Both the position numbers and the translations under genes were made by a program. The notes beneath the pieces were generated by a model, which saw nothing but the letters and a program-made list of their open reading frames with translations, searched no databases and was not told the origin of the DNA. Below are positions 51,375 to 59,456 of a stretch of 64,000 nucleotides of DNA, piece after piece (positions within the stretch are counted from its first letter, which is position 1; each line of letters begins with the position of its first letter). The DNA lies in NCBI GenBank assembly GCA_030536575.1, contig JAUNPS010000019.1:1-64000 (forward strand), read 5' to 3'. Source of the DNA: Eubacteriales bacterium. GTDB lineage: Bacteria; Bacillota; Clostridia; Lachnospirales; Lachnospiraceae.

Positions 51375-52485
51375 AGTATCAATCATCGTCCCGACCTATA
51401 ACGTCGAAGAATACCTGGATCAGTGCATGACCAGCCTGATTAACCAGACCTTAAAAGATATCGAAATCATTTGCATCAACGACGGCTCCACCGACCATTC
51501 CCTGGAGATCCTGAAGCGCTACGCCGCCCAAGACCCCAGGATCAAGATCATTGATAAAGAAAACGGCGGTTACGGCATCGGGATGAACATCGGCCTGGAC
51601 AACTGCACCGGCGAATATGTGGGAATCGTTGAACCGGACGACTACGTAAAGACGAACATGTACGAAGACCTTTACGCCCTGGCAAAAGAACACGACCTGG
51701 ATATCATCAAGGCAGACTTCTACCGTTTCGTCCACGACCAGAACGGCAAAGAAATCGACCAGTACAACGCATTATGGCGGGATGAAGGCGGCTATAACCG
51801 CGTCATAGACCCGGCGGAAGAGCCCGTTGTCTTCAAATACATCATGAACACCTGGAGCGGCATCTACAAATTAAGCTTCCTCCGGGAACACAACATCCGC
51901 CATCACGAAACCCCCGGCGCCTCCTTCCAGGACAACGGTTTTTGGTTCAAAACCTTCTGCTACGCCAAACGGATGTATTTCGTCAACAAGCCCTACTACA
52001 TGAACCGCAGGGATAATCCGAATTCCTCCGTCCACAACCGGGCGAAAGTCTACTGCATGAACGACGAATACCTCTACATCCTGGACTTTTTAAACGAACA
52101 TCCGGAATTTAAAGAACGCTACATCGGAATGTTCTCCTTCAAGCGTTTCCACAACTACATTGCTTCCTACTACCGCATCGGCGACGAATTCAAAGAAGAA
52201 TACCTGGAACGTTTCCAGAAAGAATTCCAGGAAGCCTGGGAAGCCGGAGAACTCCATCAAGAAGTCTTCACCGAAAGCGAATGGGAACTCGTACAGATCC
52301 TGGTGCGCAATGCCGAAGCCTTCAAGTACGCCGAGCAGCTTCACCGCTATAAGCTGGACAAGGGACGGGAAATCTCGAACCTGAAGCGCGAACTTCGGGA
52401 AGTCAAAGGTTCCACTACCTTTAAAGTAGGCAAGGCCATCATGTTCCTTCCCTGCTTCCTGAAAGAAAAACTGAAAAACAGATAA
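51367..52485 (+). CDS. Family 2 glycosyltransferase with C-terminal tail motif
   Basis: 372 residues. SIIVPTYNVEEYLDQC, CINDGSTDHSLE and VEPDDYVKTNMYEDL near residue 92 mark the GT-A fold; here EPDD replaces DxDD. FQDNGFWFKTFCYAKRMYF and YYMNRRDNPNSS resemble capsular polysaccharide transferases. The C-terminus (ISNLKRELREVKGSTTFKVG then hydrophobic and basic residues) repeats the tail of the two preceding GTs. It is 6 bp before the next GT2 gene. Confidence 0.84.
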   Translation: MPKVSIIVPTYNVEEYLDQCMTSLINQTLKDIEIICINDGSTDHSLEILKRYAAQDPRIKIIDKENGGYGIGMNIGLDNCTGEYVGIVEPDDYVKTNMYEDLYALAKEHDLDIIKADFYRFVHDQNGKEIDQYNALWRDEGGYNRVIDPAEEPVVFKYIMNTWSGIYKLSFLREHNIRHHETPGASFQDNGFWFKTFCYAKRMYFVNKPYYMNRRDNPNSSVHNRAKVYCMNDEYLYILDFLNEHPEFKERYIGMFSFKRFHNYIASYYRIGDEFKEEYLERFQKEFQEAWEAGELHQEVFTESEWELVQILVRNAEAFKYAEQLHRYKLDKGREISNLKRELREVKGSTTFKVGKAIMFLPCFLKEKLKNR

Positions 52486-52491
52486 GCCGCT

Positions 52492-53499
52492 ATGGAAAAA
52501 ATTCTGACGGTGGTCATTCCCACCTATAACATTGAATCCTATATCGAAACCTGCCTGGAATCCTTTGTCCTTCCGGAAATCCTGGACAAGATCGAAGTCC
52601 TGATCATCAACGATGGCTCGAAAGACCGTTCCGTGGAACTGGCCCGGAAGTACGAAGAAGCCTATCCCGCCACCTTTCGCATCATCCACAAGGAAAACGG
52701 CGGCCACGGCTCCACGATTAACCGCGGCATCCAGGAAGCGGCAGGCGTTTATTTCAAAGTCGTGGACGGCGACGACTGGGTAGACGGCCCGGCCTTCACC
52801 AGGCTGGTGCAGGTTTTAAGCCAGACAAACTCTGACGCCGTCGTGACCAATTACTACTGGGTTCATCATCGGACCGGCAAAAAAGAATTGGAATTCAAAG
52901 AACCGTTTCCAGGCGTGACCTACGGAAAAGAGTACCGGTTTTCCGAGATCAGCCAGCGCTTTTTCATGAAAATGCATGCGCTCACCGTGCGGACAGAACT
53001 CCTGCGCGGAAAGATTCCGCCGATCGACGAGCATTGCTACTACGTAGATATGGAATACGTCCTGTTTCCGGTTCCATTTATCCAAACGGTGACCTTCTTA
53101 AATGAAGTGGTCTACATGTACCGCATTGGCCTGCCGTCGCAGAGCATGAACATGAAAAGCATGCAGAAAAATGCGGAGAATTACGACCGCGTACTGAACA
53201 GGCTTCTGGCCTATTACCGGGAACTGCAGAAAAAGCAGGACCCGACCTACGTGCGCACCTATTTCGAAAACGCACTGGGAGCCATGGCCGCCAGCCGGTT
53301 CAAAATCTATTTAAGCTTTCCCTACGGAAAGCAGACAAAAAAAGAAATGATACAATTTGACAAAACGCTGCAAGCCAGCTATCCAAACGTCTACAGCGCC
53401 GTGCGGAACAAAGCCGTTCTGGCCCTGCGAAAAAGCGGCTACCTGCTTTACCTGCCGGCCCACGCAGCATTTTGCATACAGGAAAGGCTGAAAAAATGA
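52492..53499 (+). CDS. Family 2 glycosyltransferase
   Basis: 335 residues. TVVIPTYNIESYIETC, LIINDGSKDRSVELA and KVVDGDDWVDGPAF near residue 90 give the GT-A core; DGDD is the metal motif. HGSTINRGIQEA follows the family GG-x-G-x-x-x-N-x-G pattern. The C-terminal region is basic and lacks the tail motif of the upstream GTs. The ATG overlaps no gene, but its stop overlaps the ABC permease start. Specificity is unknown. Confidence 0.84.
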   Translation: MEKILTVVIPTYNIESYIETCLESFVLPEILDKIEVLIINDGSKDRSVELARKYEEAYPATFRIIHKENGGHGSTINRGIQEAAGVYFKVVDGDDWVDGPAFTRLVQVLSQTNSDAVVTNYYWVHHRTGKKELEFKEPFPGVTYGKEYRFSEISQRFFMKMHALTVRTELLRGKIPPIDEHCYYVDMEYVLFPVPFIQTVTFLNEVVYMYRIGLPSQSMNMKSMQKNAENYDRVLNRLLAYYRELQKKQDPTYVRTYFENALGAMAASRFKIYLSFPYGKQTKKEMIQFDKTLQASYPNVYSAVRNKAVLALRKSGYLLYLPAHAAFCIQERLKK

Positions 53500-54290
53500 G
53501 CATTTGGAAAGAACGAATTCATGTATTTTTCCAGTACAAAGACCTGCTGTTCCAGCTTGTCCAGAGGGACATTAAGCTGAAATACCGCAGAAGCTTTCTG
53601 GGCTACTGTTGGAGTATCCTGGATCCCCTGCTGATCATGATCGTGCTGACCCTGGTATTTTCCCAGATGTTCAGCCGGGATATCACGAACTATCCCATCT
53701 ACCTGATTACCGGGCGAACCATCTTTAGTTTCTTTACCGAGTCCACGAACGCGGGAATGCGCTCCATCATGGGGAACAGTGCCCTGATCAAAAAATGTTA
53801 TGTGCCAAAGTACATTTTCACTTTAGCCAAAGTCATGAGTTCCATGGTAAACTTCGTATTTTCCCTGGGCGCTCTGGTAATCGTCATGATCTTTACCAGA
53901 ACCCCGGTTTCCATTTATGTGCTGTTTTTCCCGGTTATTCTGATCCAGCTGTTTTTATTCTGCTGCGGGATGGGATTTTTCCTGGCCCAGCTAAACGTTT
54001 TCTTCCGGGATGTCCAGTACATTTACAATGCGATCACCACCGCATGGATGTATGCGACGCCGTTGTTCTATCCCATCGAGCAGTTAGACGGAAATCCGGC
54101 TATGCAGCATTTTATCACCACTTACAATCCGCTGTACTACTACATCAAACAGTTCCGGGATATCATCTATACCAGATGCATGCCGGAAGCGAGTTGTGTG
54201 ATCACCGGCTTCGTGATCGCGATCGTGGTGTTCATCCTTGGCCTGGTTTGCTTTAAGAAAAATCAGGATCGTTTCATCCTATATATTTAA
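53496..54290 (+). CDS. ABC-2 type polysaccharide export permease (Wzm/TagG-like)
   Basis: 264-residue membrane subunit of a glycan exporter. The amphipathic N-terminus (YKDLLFQLVQRDIKLKYRRSFLG) precedes about six membrane helices; YRRSFLGYCWSILDPLL is the family signature. YATPLFYPIEQL and YNPLYYYIKQFRDIIY occur in the C-terminal half. ATG 53496 is chosen by family N-terminus and forms an ATGA overlap with the GT2 gene. It works with the ATPase encoded next to export a lipid-linked polymer. Confidence 0.9.
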   Translation: MSIWKERIHVFFQYKDLLFQLVQRDIKLKYRRSFLGYCWSILDPLLIMIVLTLVFSQMFSRDITNYPIYLITGRTIFSFFTESTNAGMRSIMGNSALIKKCYVPKYIFTLAKVMSSMVNFVFSLGALVIVMIFTRTPVSIYVLFFPVILIQLFLFCCGMGFFLAQLNVFFRDVQYIYNAITTAWMYATPLFYPIEQLDGNPAMQHFITTYNPLYYYIKQFRDIIYTRCMPEASCVITGFVIAIVVFILGLVCFKKNQDRFILYI

Positions 54291-54321
54291 GAGTGCGGAA
54301 AATGCGCCGTCGGAGGGAAAA

Positions 54322-55071
54322 ATGAGCGAGAATTACATGATCGACGTGGATAACGTGACGATCCGTTTTAATATGGCGACCCAAAAAGTCGATAACCTGA
54401 AAGAATACTTTGTACGTCTGGTGACAAGACAACTGATGTTCCAGGAATTCCTGGCTCTTCAGGACGTAAACCTGAAAGTAAAAAAAGGAGAAGCCTGGGG
54501 CTTAATCGGTGTCAACGGTTCCGGAAAATCCACCCTGTTAAAAGCTATCAGTGGTATTATGAAGCCCTATAAGGGGAGCATTGCCGTGCACGGGAACATT
54601 GCGCCTCTGATCGAGCTGGGAGCCGGCTTTGATATGAACCTGACCGCCAGGGAAAACATTTACCTGAACGGCGCCGTCCTGGGCCATTCGAAAAAAGAAA
54701 TGCAGCAGCATTTTGACGATATCGTGGACTTTGCGGAAATCCGGCAGTTTTTAGATTCCCCGATCAAGAATTACTCTTCCGGTATGAAAGCCAGACTGGG
54801 CTTTTCCGTGGCAACGATGGTAAAGCCGGACATTCTGATCGTAGACGAAGTGCTCTCGGTCGGAGACTATAAGTTCCGGAAAAAATGTCAGCAGCGCATG
54901 GAAACCATGCTCTCCGGAGGAACTACCCTGTTGTTTGTCTCCCATAATATCGACCAGGTAAAAGAACTCTGCACCCATGCCCTGTGGCTGGATAAAGGCC
55001 ATGTGGTGATGAGCGGAGAGGTGAACCCGGTCTGCGACGCCTACATGGCGATGGACGAAGTGAAGAAATAG
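54322..55071 (+). CDS. ABC transporter ATP-binding protein for polysaccharide export (Wzt/TagH-like)
   Basis: 249-residue ATPase. An unusually long insert before Walker A (VDNLKEYFVRLVTRQLMFQEFLAL) is typical of the polysaccharide branch. Walker A GVNGSGKST near residue 65, signature YSSGMKARLGF near 151, Walker B ILIVDEVLSVGD near 173 and the H-loop VSHNID are all present. It lacks the C-terminal carbohydrate-binding domain of long Wzt proteins. GGAGGG precedes ATG 54322. The last base of its TAG is the first base of a 142-bp repeat. Confidence 0.92.
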   Translation: MSENYMIDVDNVTIRFNMATQKVDNLKEYFVRLVTRQLMFQEFLALQDVNLKVKKGEAWGLIGVNGSGKSTLLKAISGIMKPYKGSIAVHGNIAPLIELGAGFDMNLTARENIYLNGAVLGHSKKEMQQHFDDIVDFAEIRQFLDSPIKNYSSGMKARLGFSVATMVKPDILIVDEVLSVGDYKFRKKCQQRMETMLSGGTTLLFVSHNIDQVKELCTHALWLDKGHVVMSGEVNPVCDAYMAMDEVKK

Positions 55072-55212
55072 TTACTGTTTAGACAGTACCTGAGCACTTA
55101 GCTGCTCAGGTACGTAAGAACGTGATTCAGGTGTGAGCAGGCTCTTTTGCAAAGCAAAACTTAAAATGAGCCTGTGAATTGTTGCTGGAACGAGGTACGA
55201 GTGAACAGTAAC
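55071..55212 (+). repeat. 142-bp inverted-terminus repeat, copy 5
   Basis: GTTACTGTTTA at the left end and TGAACAGTAAC at the right end match at ten of eleven positions. The first G completes the TAG stop of the upstream ATPase gene. Both internal stems are retained, with CAAAGC in place of CGAAGC in one loop. A frame opens inside it (NCCWNEVRV...) and runs into the next gene, but translation probably begins at 55240. Confidence 0.94.
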
Positions 55213-55239
55213 AAAATAGAAGCCAGCGAAGGAGTTTTT

Positions 55240-57054
55240 ATGGATATTAAGCGAATTTTGCTTCCTGAACAGATGGAAACGGACGAAGCGCTGTATTACC
55301 GCCGGTCCGATGGGGTGAGCGTGCTGGAAAGCGGCGCCCTTGCCTGCCCCCAGGATGCAGAGATCGATTTTCATACCTATTTTAACAGCTTTTCCACCGG
55401 AAAATGGAAGAAATACACGGTCCTGGAGCAGGTCGAGCTCGCCGTGCGCATCCAGGGGAATTTCTGCATCTCCCTGCGCTACCACTGGCTGGAGAAAGGA
55501 ACTGTCCGGACGAAAGTGCTGACCGAGGCCAATATTTCTTCGGAAAAATCGAAGCAATTCATCTTTCATTTCGGTGATAACCGAAATAATGGCACATTTT
55601 CCTTCCTCTGCCGCAGCATGCGGGACGGAAGCGTCTTCCTCGGCGGAAAATATTTCGCGGAACACCTGGTTCCGGTAAACCTGGACATTAACCTGGCGGC
55701 AGATATCTGTACCTTCCGGAAAGAAGCCTACGTGGAGCGGAACATGCGCGTCCTGAAAAAGGCAATCCTGGAAAATCCGGAATCTCCTCTTTACCGCCAT
55801 TTATACGTCTTCATTTCCGACAATGCGGGCACCTTAAATCCCGCCATCGCCGACGGAGAATACATCCGCATCGCCCCAAGCCGGAATGTAGGCGGGGTCG
55901 GCGGCTTTACCAGAGGAATCATTGAAGCAAAAGCATTGCAGAAAGCGCGGGATATCAGCCATGTGCTCCTGATGGACGACGACGCGGTGCTGGAGCCTGC
56001 GGCATTGGAAACGAATTATATTTTCTTATCGCTCCTGAAACCGGAGTATAAAGACTATCTGCTGGGCGGCGCGATTCTGCGCCAGGATCGGCCCTACATG
56101 CAGTACGAATCCGGCGCACAGTGGAACCGGGGTGACATTCTGGCCCTTCGCCATTTCCTCGACCTGCGCCAGCCTGAAAACCTGCTTCTGAACGAACAGG
56201 AAACCGAGACCGCGGAATACACCGGGTGGTGGTACACCTGCATTCCGCTGAACGTCATCGAAAATGATAACCTTCCGCTGCCCCTGTTCATCCACCGTGA
56301 CGATGTGGAATATGGGCTCCGGATCGGAAAAAAGAAATTTATTTTCCTGAACGGCATCTGCGTCTGGCACGAAGCCTTTGAAAATAAGATGGCCGGCCCC
56401 CTGGAATATTACGATATCCGGAACCTCGCCATCGTAAACGCCGTCCATTTCCCGGATTACGGCGCAAAAGAATTCAAGCGCCTTCTCTTCAAATGGGCCA
56501 GCGGGAACATTGCCCGCTACCGTTATAAATATGTAGACCTGAACATCCGCGGCGTCGAAGATTTCCTGAAAGGCGTCGACTGGTTCAAAAACCAGGAGCC
56601 CGAAGCTCTGCATAAAGAGCTGGCCGCCCTGAACTATCAGACAAAGCCGAAAAGCGAATACATTGGCTATAAAGGCATCACCGAAGAAGACTATAACTGG
56701 GAAGCCCTGACCGCGGAAGAGAACTTCCGACAGGTGAGCAAAGTGCGGAAATTCGCCCAGATCCTCAGCATGAACGGCTATTTCCTTCCGGCAAAGAAGA
56801 AAAAGGCTATGGTCGTGCCGCCCTATAACAACATTTACCAGACCTTCCGCGTGGAAGAAGTCGTGTTCACCGACGCGGCCGGAAACAGCGTCCTGACGAA
56901 ACGAAGCCTGAAAGAATTTTTCACAAGCTACCGGAAGTTGTTCGCCGTTTTCAAATTGATCGACCAGGAGTACGAAACAGCCAAAAAATCCTACCGGGAG
57001 CACTACAAAGAGCTGACCAGCATGAGCTTCTGGCATCAGTATTTAAATCAGTAA
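55240..57054 (+). CDS. GlfT2-like galactofuranosyltransferase
   Basis: 604-residue transferase related to mycobacterial GlfT2. An N-terminal beta-rich domain (about 1-150) precedes a GT-A domain with RNVGGVGGFTRGI near residue 210, LLMDDDAVLEP near 245 for the metal, GWWYTCIP near 328 and HRDDVEYGLR near 351, followed by the catalytic-type WHEAFE. The C-terminal helical domain is about 200 residues. ATG 55240 follows GAAGGAG; 22 further codons upstream would come from the repeat. UDP-galactopyranose mutase is encoded two genes later, supporting a UDP-Galf donor. Confidence 0.82.
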   Translation: MDIKRILLPEQMETDEALYYRRSDGVSVLESGALACPQDAEIDFHTYFNSFSTGKWKKYTVLEQVELAVRIQGNFCISLRYHWLEKGTVRTKVLTEANISSEKSKQFIFHFGDNRNNGTFSFLCRSMRDGSVFLGGKYFAEHLVPVNLDINLAADICTFRKEAYVERNMRVLKKAILENPESPLYRHLYVFISDNAGTLNPAIADGEYIRIAPSRNVGGVGGFTRGIIEAKALQKARDISHVLLMDDDAVLEPAALETNYIFLSLLKPEYKDYLLGGAILRQDRPYMQYESGAQWNRGDILALRHFLDLRQPENLLLNEQETETAEYTGWWYTCIPLNVIENDNLPLPLFIHRDDVEYGLRIGKKKFIFLNGICVWHEAFENKMAGPLEYYDIRNLAIVNAVHFPDYGAKEFKRLLFKWASGNIARYRYKYVDLNIRGVEDFLKGVDWFKNQEPEALHKELAALNYQTKPKSEYIGYKGITEEDYNWEALTAEENFRQVSKVRKFAQILSMNGYFLPAKKKKAMVVPPYNNIYQTFRVEEVVFTDAAGNSVLTKRSLKEFFTSYRKLFAVFKLIDQEYETAKKSYREHYKELTSMSFWHQYLNQ

Positions 57055-57160
57055 GAAACCTTCGCCCCCCATTCAGGGTGCCGTCAGGCAGAAAAGCCAT
57101 CCCTGCATGCAGTTTTCCACTGTGCAGAAAAGGGACTTTTCGAAGGAAAGGAGCGGATTT

Positions 57161-58336
57161 ATGGAGAAGGAGCGGACTGCGGCGATTTTCGGCCTCTGGT
57201 GGAGCAGTAATTATGGAAGCCAGATGACCTATTATTCCCTGAACCGTCTGGTGGAATCCTTCGGTTATCAGGTTTTTATGATTGACCGGCCGGGTTTTTC
57301 CCCGGACAATCCCCTGTTTCACACCCACGGAAGGCGGTTCGCGAAAGAGCACTACACGATCAGCCCGTCCTGCGAGTTTAAGGACTTAAAAAAGCTGAAC
57401 GAAAAAGCGGATACCTTCCTGATGGGTTCGGATCAGGTCTGGAATTTTTCCATCTGCCGCCATTACCGGTGCGCCTTTTACCTGCACTTCGTCCAGGATG
57501 ACAAAAAAAAGATCGCCTATGCGTGTTCCTTCGGTCATCCTGGCTTTTTTGCACCGGAGGAAGAAATCGAAAAAGCCAGGCGTTACCTGTCCCGGTTCGA
57601 CGCGATTTCCGTCCGGGAGGAAGACGCGGTAGGGATTTTAAACCATACCTTTGGCCTGAAAGCCACGCGGGTTCTTGACCCGGTCTTTGTGGTGGATGAA
57701 AGCGTTTTTGAACCGATCCTGGCGGCCGCCAATGGCGAAAAACCCCAGGAACCTTACCTGGCCGCCTATATTCTGGATCCGGATGAGAAGAAGAGAGAGG
57801 CTCTTCGCTATTTGGCGGAAAAATTGCAGTTAAAACTGGTCATTATGCTGGATGGCGAACGAAATTTTGAAGAAAATAAAAAGAAAATCGCCCTGGATGG
57901 AGTGGTGGAGAACTTACAGGTGGAAGATTGGCTGTATTATATTCGGAATTGTCAGTATTTCGTCACCGATTCCTGCCACGGCGCAAGCTTTGCGATCCGG
58001 TTCCAAAAGAATTTCGTCTGCTTTGGAAATGAAGGGAGAGGAAACTCCCGCATGGATTCCTTAGCCCACATCTTCGGGCTGGAAGAGCGCTTCCTGCGCG
58101 ATCCAGGCGCGGTAAAAAAGAAAAAAAAGCTTCTGAAGGCACCGGATTACGACCGGGTTTCGAAAATTTTGGAAGCAGAGCGCGCCAGATCCCGGAAATG
58201 GCTTCAGGACGCGCTGGAAATGCCGGTAAAACCGGAAAAAGACAATCTCTATCAGGAAAAACCACGCCCTGTCCATGACCGGATGGCCAGGGGATATCAG
58301 AAAACGAAAAATCTCGTAAAGAAATTATGGAGGTAG
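57161..58336 (+). CDS. Polysaccharide pyruvyl transferase family protein
   Basis: 391 residues of the PF04230 family, whose characterised members add pyruvate ketals to glycans. FGLWWSSNYGSQMTYYSL opens the N-terminal domain. MGSDQVWN near residue 89, SVREEDAVGIL, VLDPVFV and FVTDSCHGASFAI near 268 are the family landmarks. The start ATG 57161 follows GGAAAGGAG. A basic C-terminus may touch the membrane. A paralogue is encoded at 60996, with glf and an FrhB-like gene between them. Pyruvyl transfer itself is not proven for this subgroup. Confidence 0.8.
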   Translation: MEKERTAAIFGLWWSSNYGSQMTYYSLNRLVESFGYQVFMIDRPGFSPDNPLFHTHGRRFAKEHYTISPSCEFKDLKKLNEKADTFLMGSDQVWNFSICRHYRCAFYLHFVQDDKKKIAYACSFGHPGFFAPEEEIEKARRYLSRFDAISVREEDAVGILNHTFGLKATRVLDPVFVVDESVFEPILAAANGEKPQEPYLAAYILDPDEKKREALRYLAEKLQLKLVIMLDGERNFEENKKKIALDGVVENLQVEDWLYYIRNCQYFVTDSCHGASFAIRFQKNFVCFGNEGRGNSRMDSLAHIFGLEERFLRDPGAVKKKKKLLKAPDYDRVSKILEAERARSRKWLQDALEMPVKPEKDNLYQEKPRPVHDRMARGYQKTKNLVKKLWR

Positions 58337-58340
58337 CGGT

Positions 58341-59438
58341 ATGAAATACGATTATCTGGTTGTTGGGGCAGGCTTATACGGGGCCGTATTCGCCTACGAA
58401 GCAAAAAAAGCGGGAAAAACCTGTCTGGTCATCGACAAAAGAAACCACATTGCAGGGAACATCTACTGCGAAAACATCGACGGCATCAATGTGCACAAAT
58501 ACGGCGCACACATTTTCCACACCAGCAATAAAAAAGTCTGGGAGTACATTAACCAGTTCGCAGAATTTAATAACTACATCAATTCCCCGGTAGCCATCTA
58601 CAAAGACGAACTGTACAACCTTCCGTTCAACATGAACACCTTCAGCAAGCTCTGGGGCGTAAAAACCCCCGCCGAAGCCAAAGCAAAGATCGACGAACAA
58701 CGCGCGGCCCTGAACATTACGGAACCGAAGAACCTGGAAGAGCAGGCCCTTTCCCTGGCCGGAACCGACGTCTACGAAAAACTGATCAAAGGATATACCG
58801 AGAAGCAATGGGGACGCCCCTGCACGGAACTCCCGTCCTTTATCATCAAGCGCCTCCCGTTCCGCTTTATGTACGATAATAACTACTTTAACGACCGCTT
58901 CCAGGGCATCCCCATGGGCGGCTATACGAAAATCGTTGAAAAAATGCTGGACGGCATCGAAGTACGCCTGGAAACCGACTATTTTGACTTCATCAAAGAA
59001 AATCCGGACATTGCAGAAAAGACCCTTTTCACCGGCATGATCGACGAATTCTACCAGTACCGTCTGGGAACCCTCCAGTACCGGACTGTCCGTTTCGAGA
59101 CGGAGAAGCTGGACATGGAAAACTATCAGGGCAATGCGGTCGTAAACTACACGGACCGCGAAGTGCCTTACACACGTATCATCGAGCATAAACATTTTGA
59201 ATTCGGAAAACAGCCCGTAACTATCATTTCCAGAGAGTATTCCTCTGAATGGAAGCCGGGCATTGAACCCTATTATCCGATCAACGACGAGAAAAACAAC
59301 ACCCTGTTTGCGAAGTACCGCGAGCTGGCCGATCAGGAGACGAACGTGATTTTCGGCGGCCGTCTGGGGAATTATAAATACTACGACATGGACAAGGTAA
59401 TCGAAGCCGCACTGGAGATGGCCGAAAAAGAACTGTAA
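58341..59438 (+). CDS. glf: UDP-galactopyranose mutase
   Basis: FAD enzyme converting UDP-galactopyranose to UDP-galactofuranose. The dinucleotide loop VVGAGLYGAVFA opens the 365-residue protein. RNHIAGNIYCE and YGAHIFHTSNKKVWEY near residue 55 are family signatures, and KGYTEKQWG near 148, PMGGYTKI near 190 and the C-terminal FGGRLGNYKYYDMD are all present. It starts 5 bp after the pyruvyl-transferase-like gene. Galf is absent from mammals; its presence predicts a Galf-containing surface glycan. Confidence 0.95.
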   Translation: MKYDYLVVGAGLYGAVFAYEAKKAGKTCLVIDKRNHIAGNIYCENIDGINVHKYGAHIFHTSNKKVWEYINQFAEFNNYINSPVAIYKDELYNLPFNMNTFSKLWGVKTPAEAKAKIDEQRAALNITEPKNLEEQALSLAGTDVYEKLIKGYTEKQWGRPCTELPSFIIKRLPFRFMYDNNYFNDRFQGIPMGGYTKIVEKMLDGIEVRLETDYFDFIKENPDIAEKTLFTGMIDEFYQYRLGTLQYRTVRFETEKLDMENYQGNAVVNYTDREVPYTRIIEHKHFEFGKQPVTIISREYSSEWKPGIEPYYPINDEKNNTLFAKYRELADQETNVIFGGRLGNYKYYDMDKVIEAALEMAEKEL

Positions 59439-59456
59439 GCAAAAGCGAGGACAACG

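Noticed and set aside
20873-55212. CRISPR array from the repeated segments
   Set aside because: The copies are 142 bp, kilobases apart, in both orientations and between genes; there are no regular spacers or cas genes.
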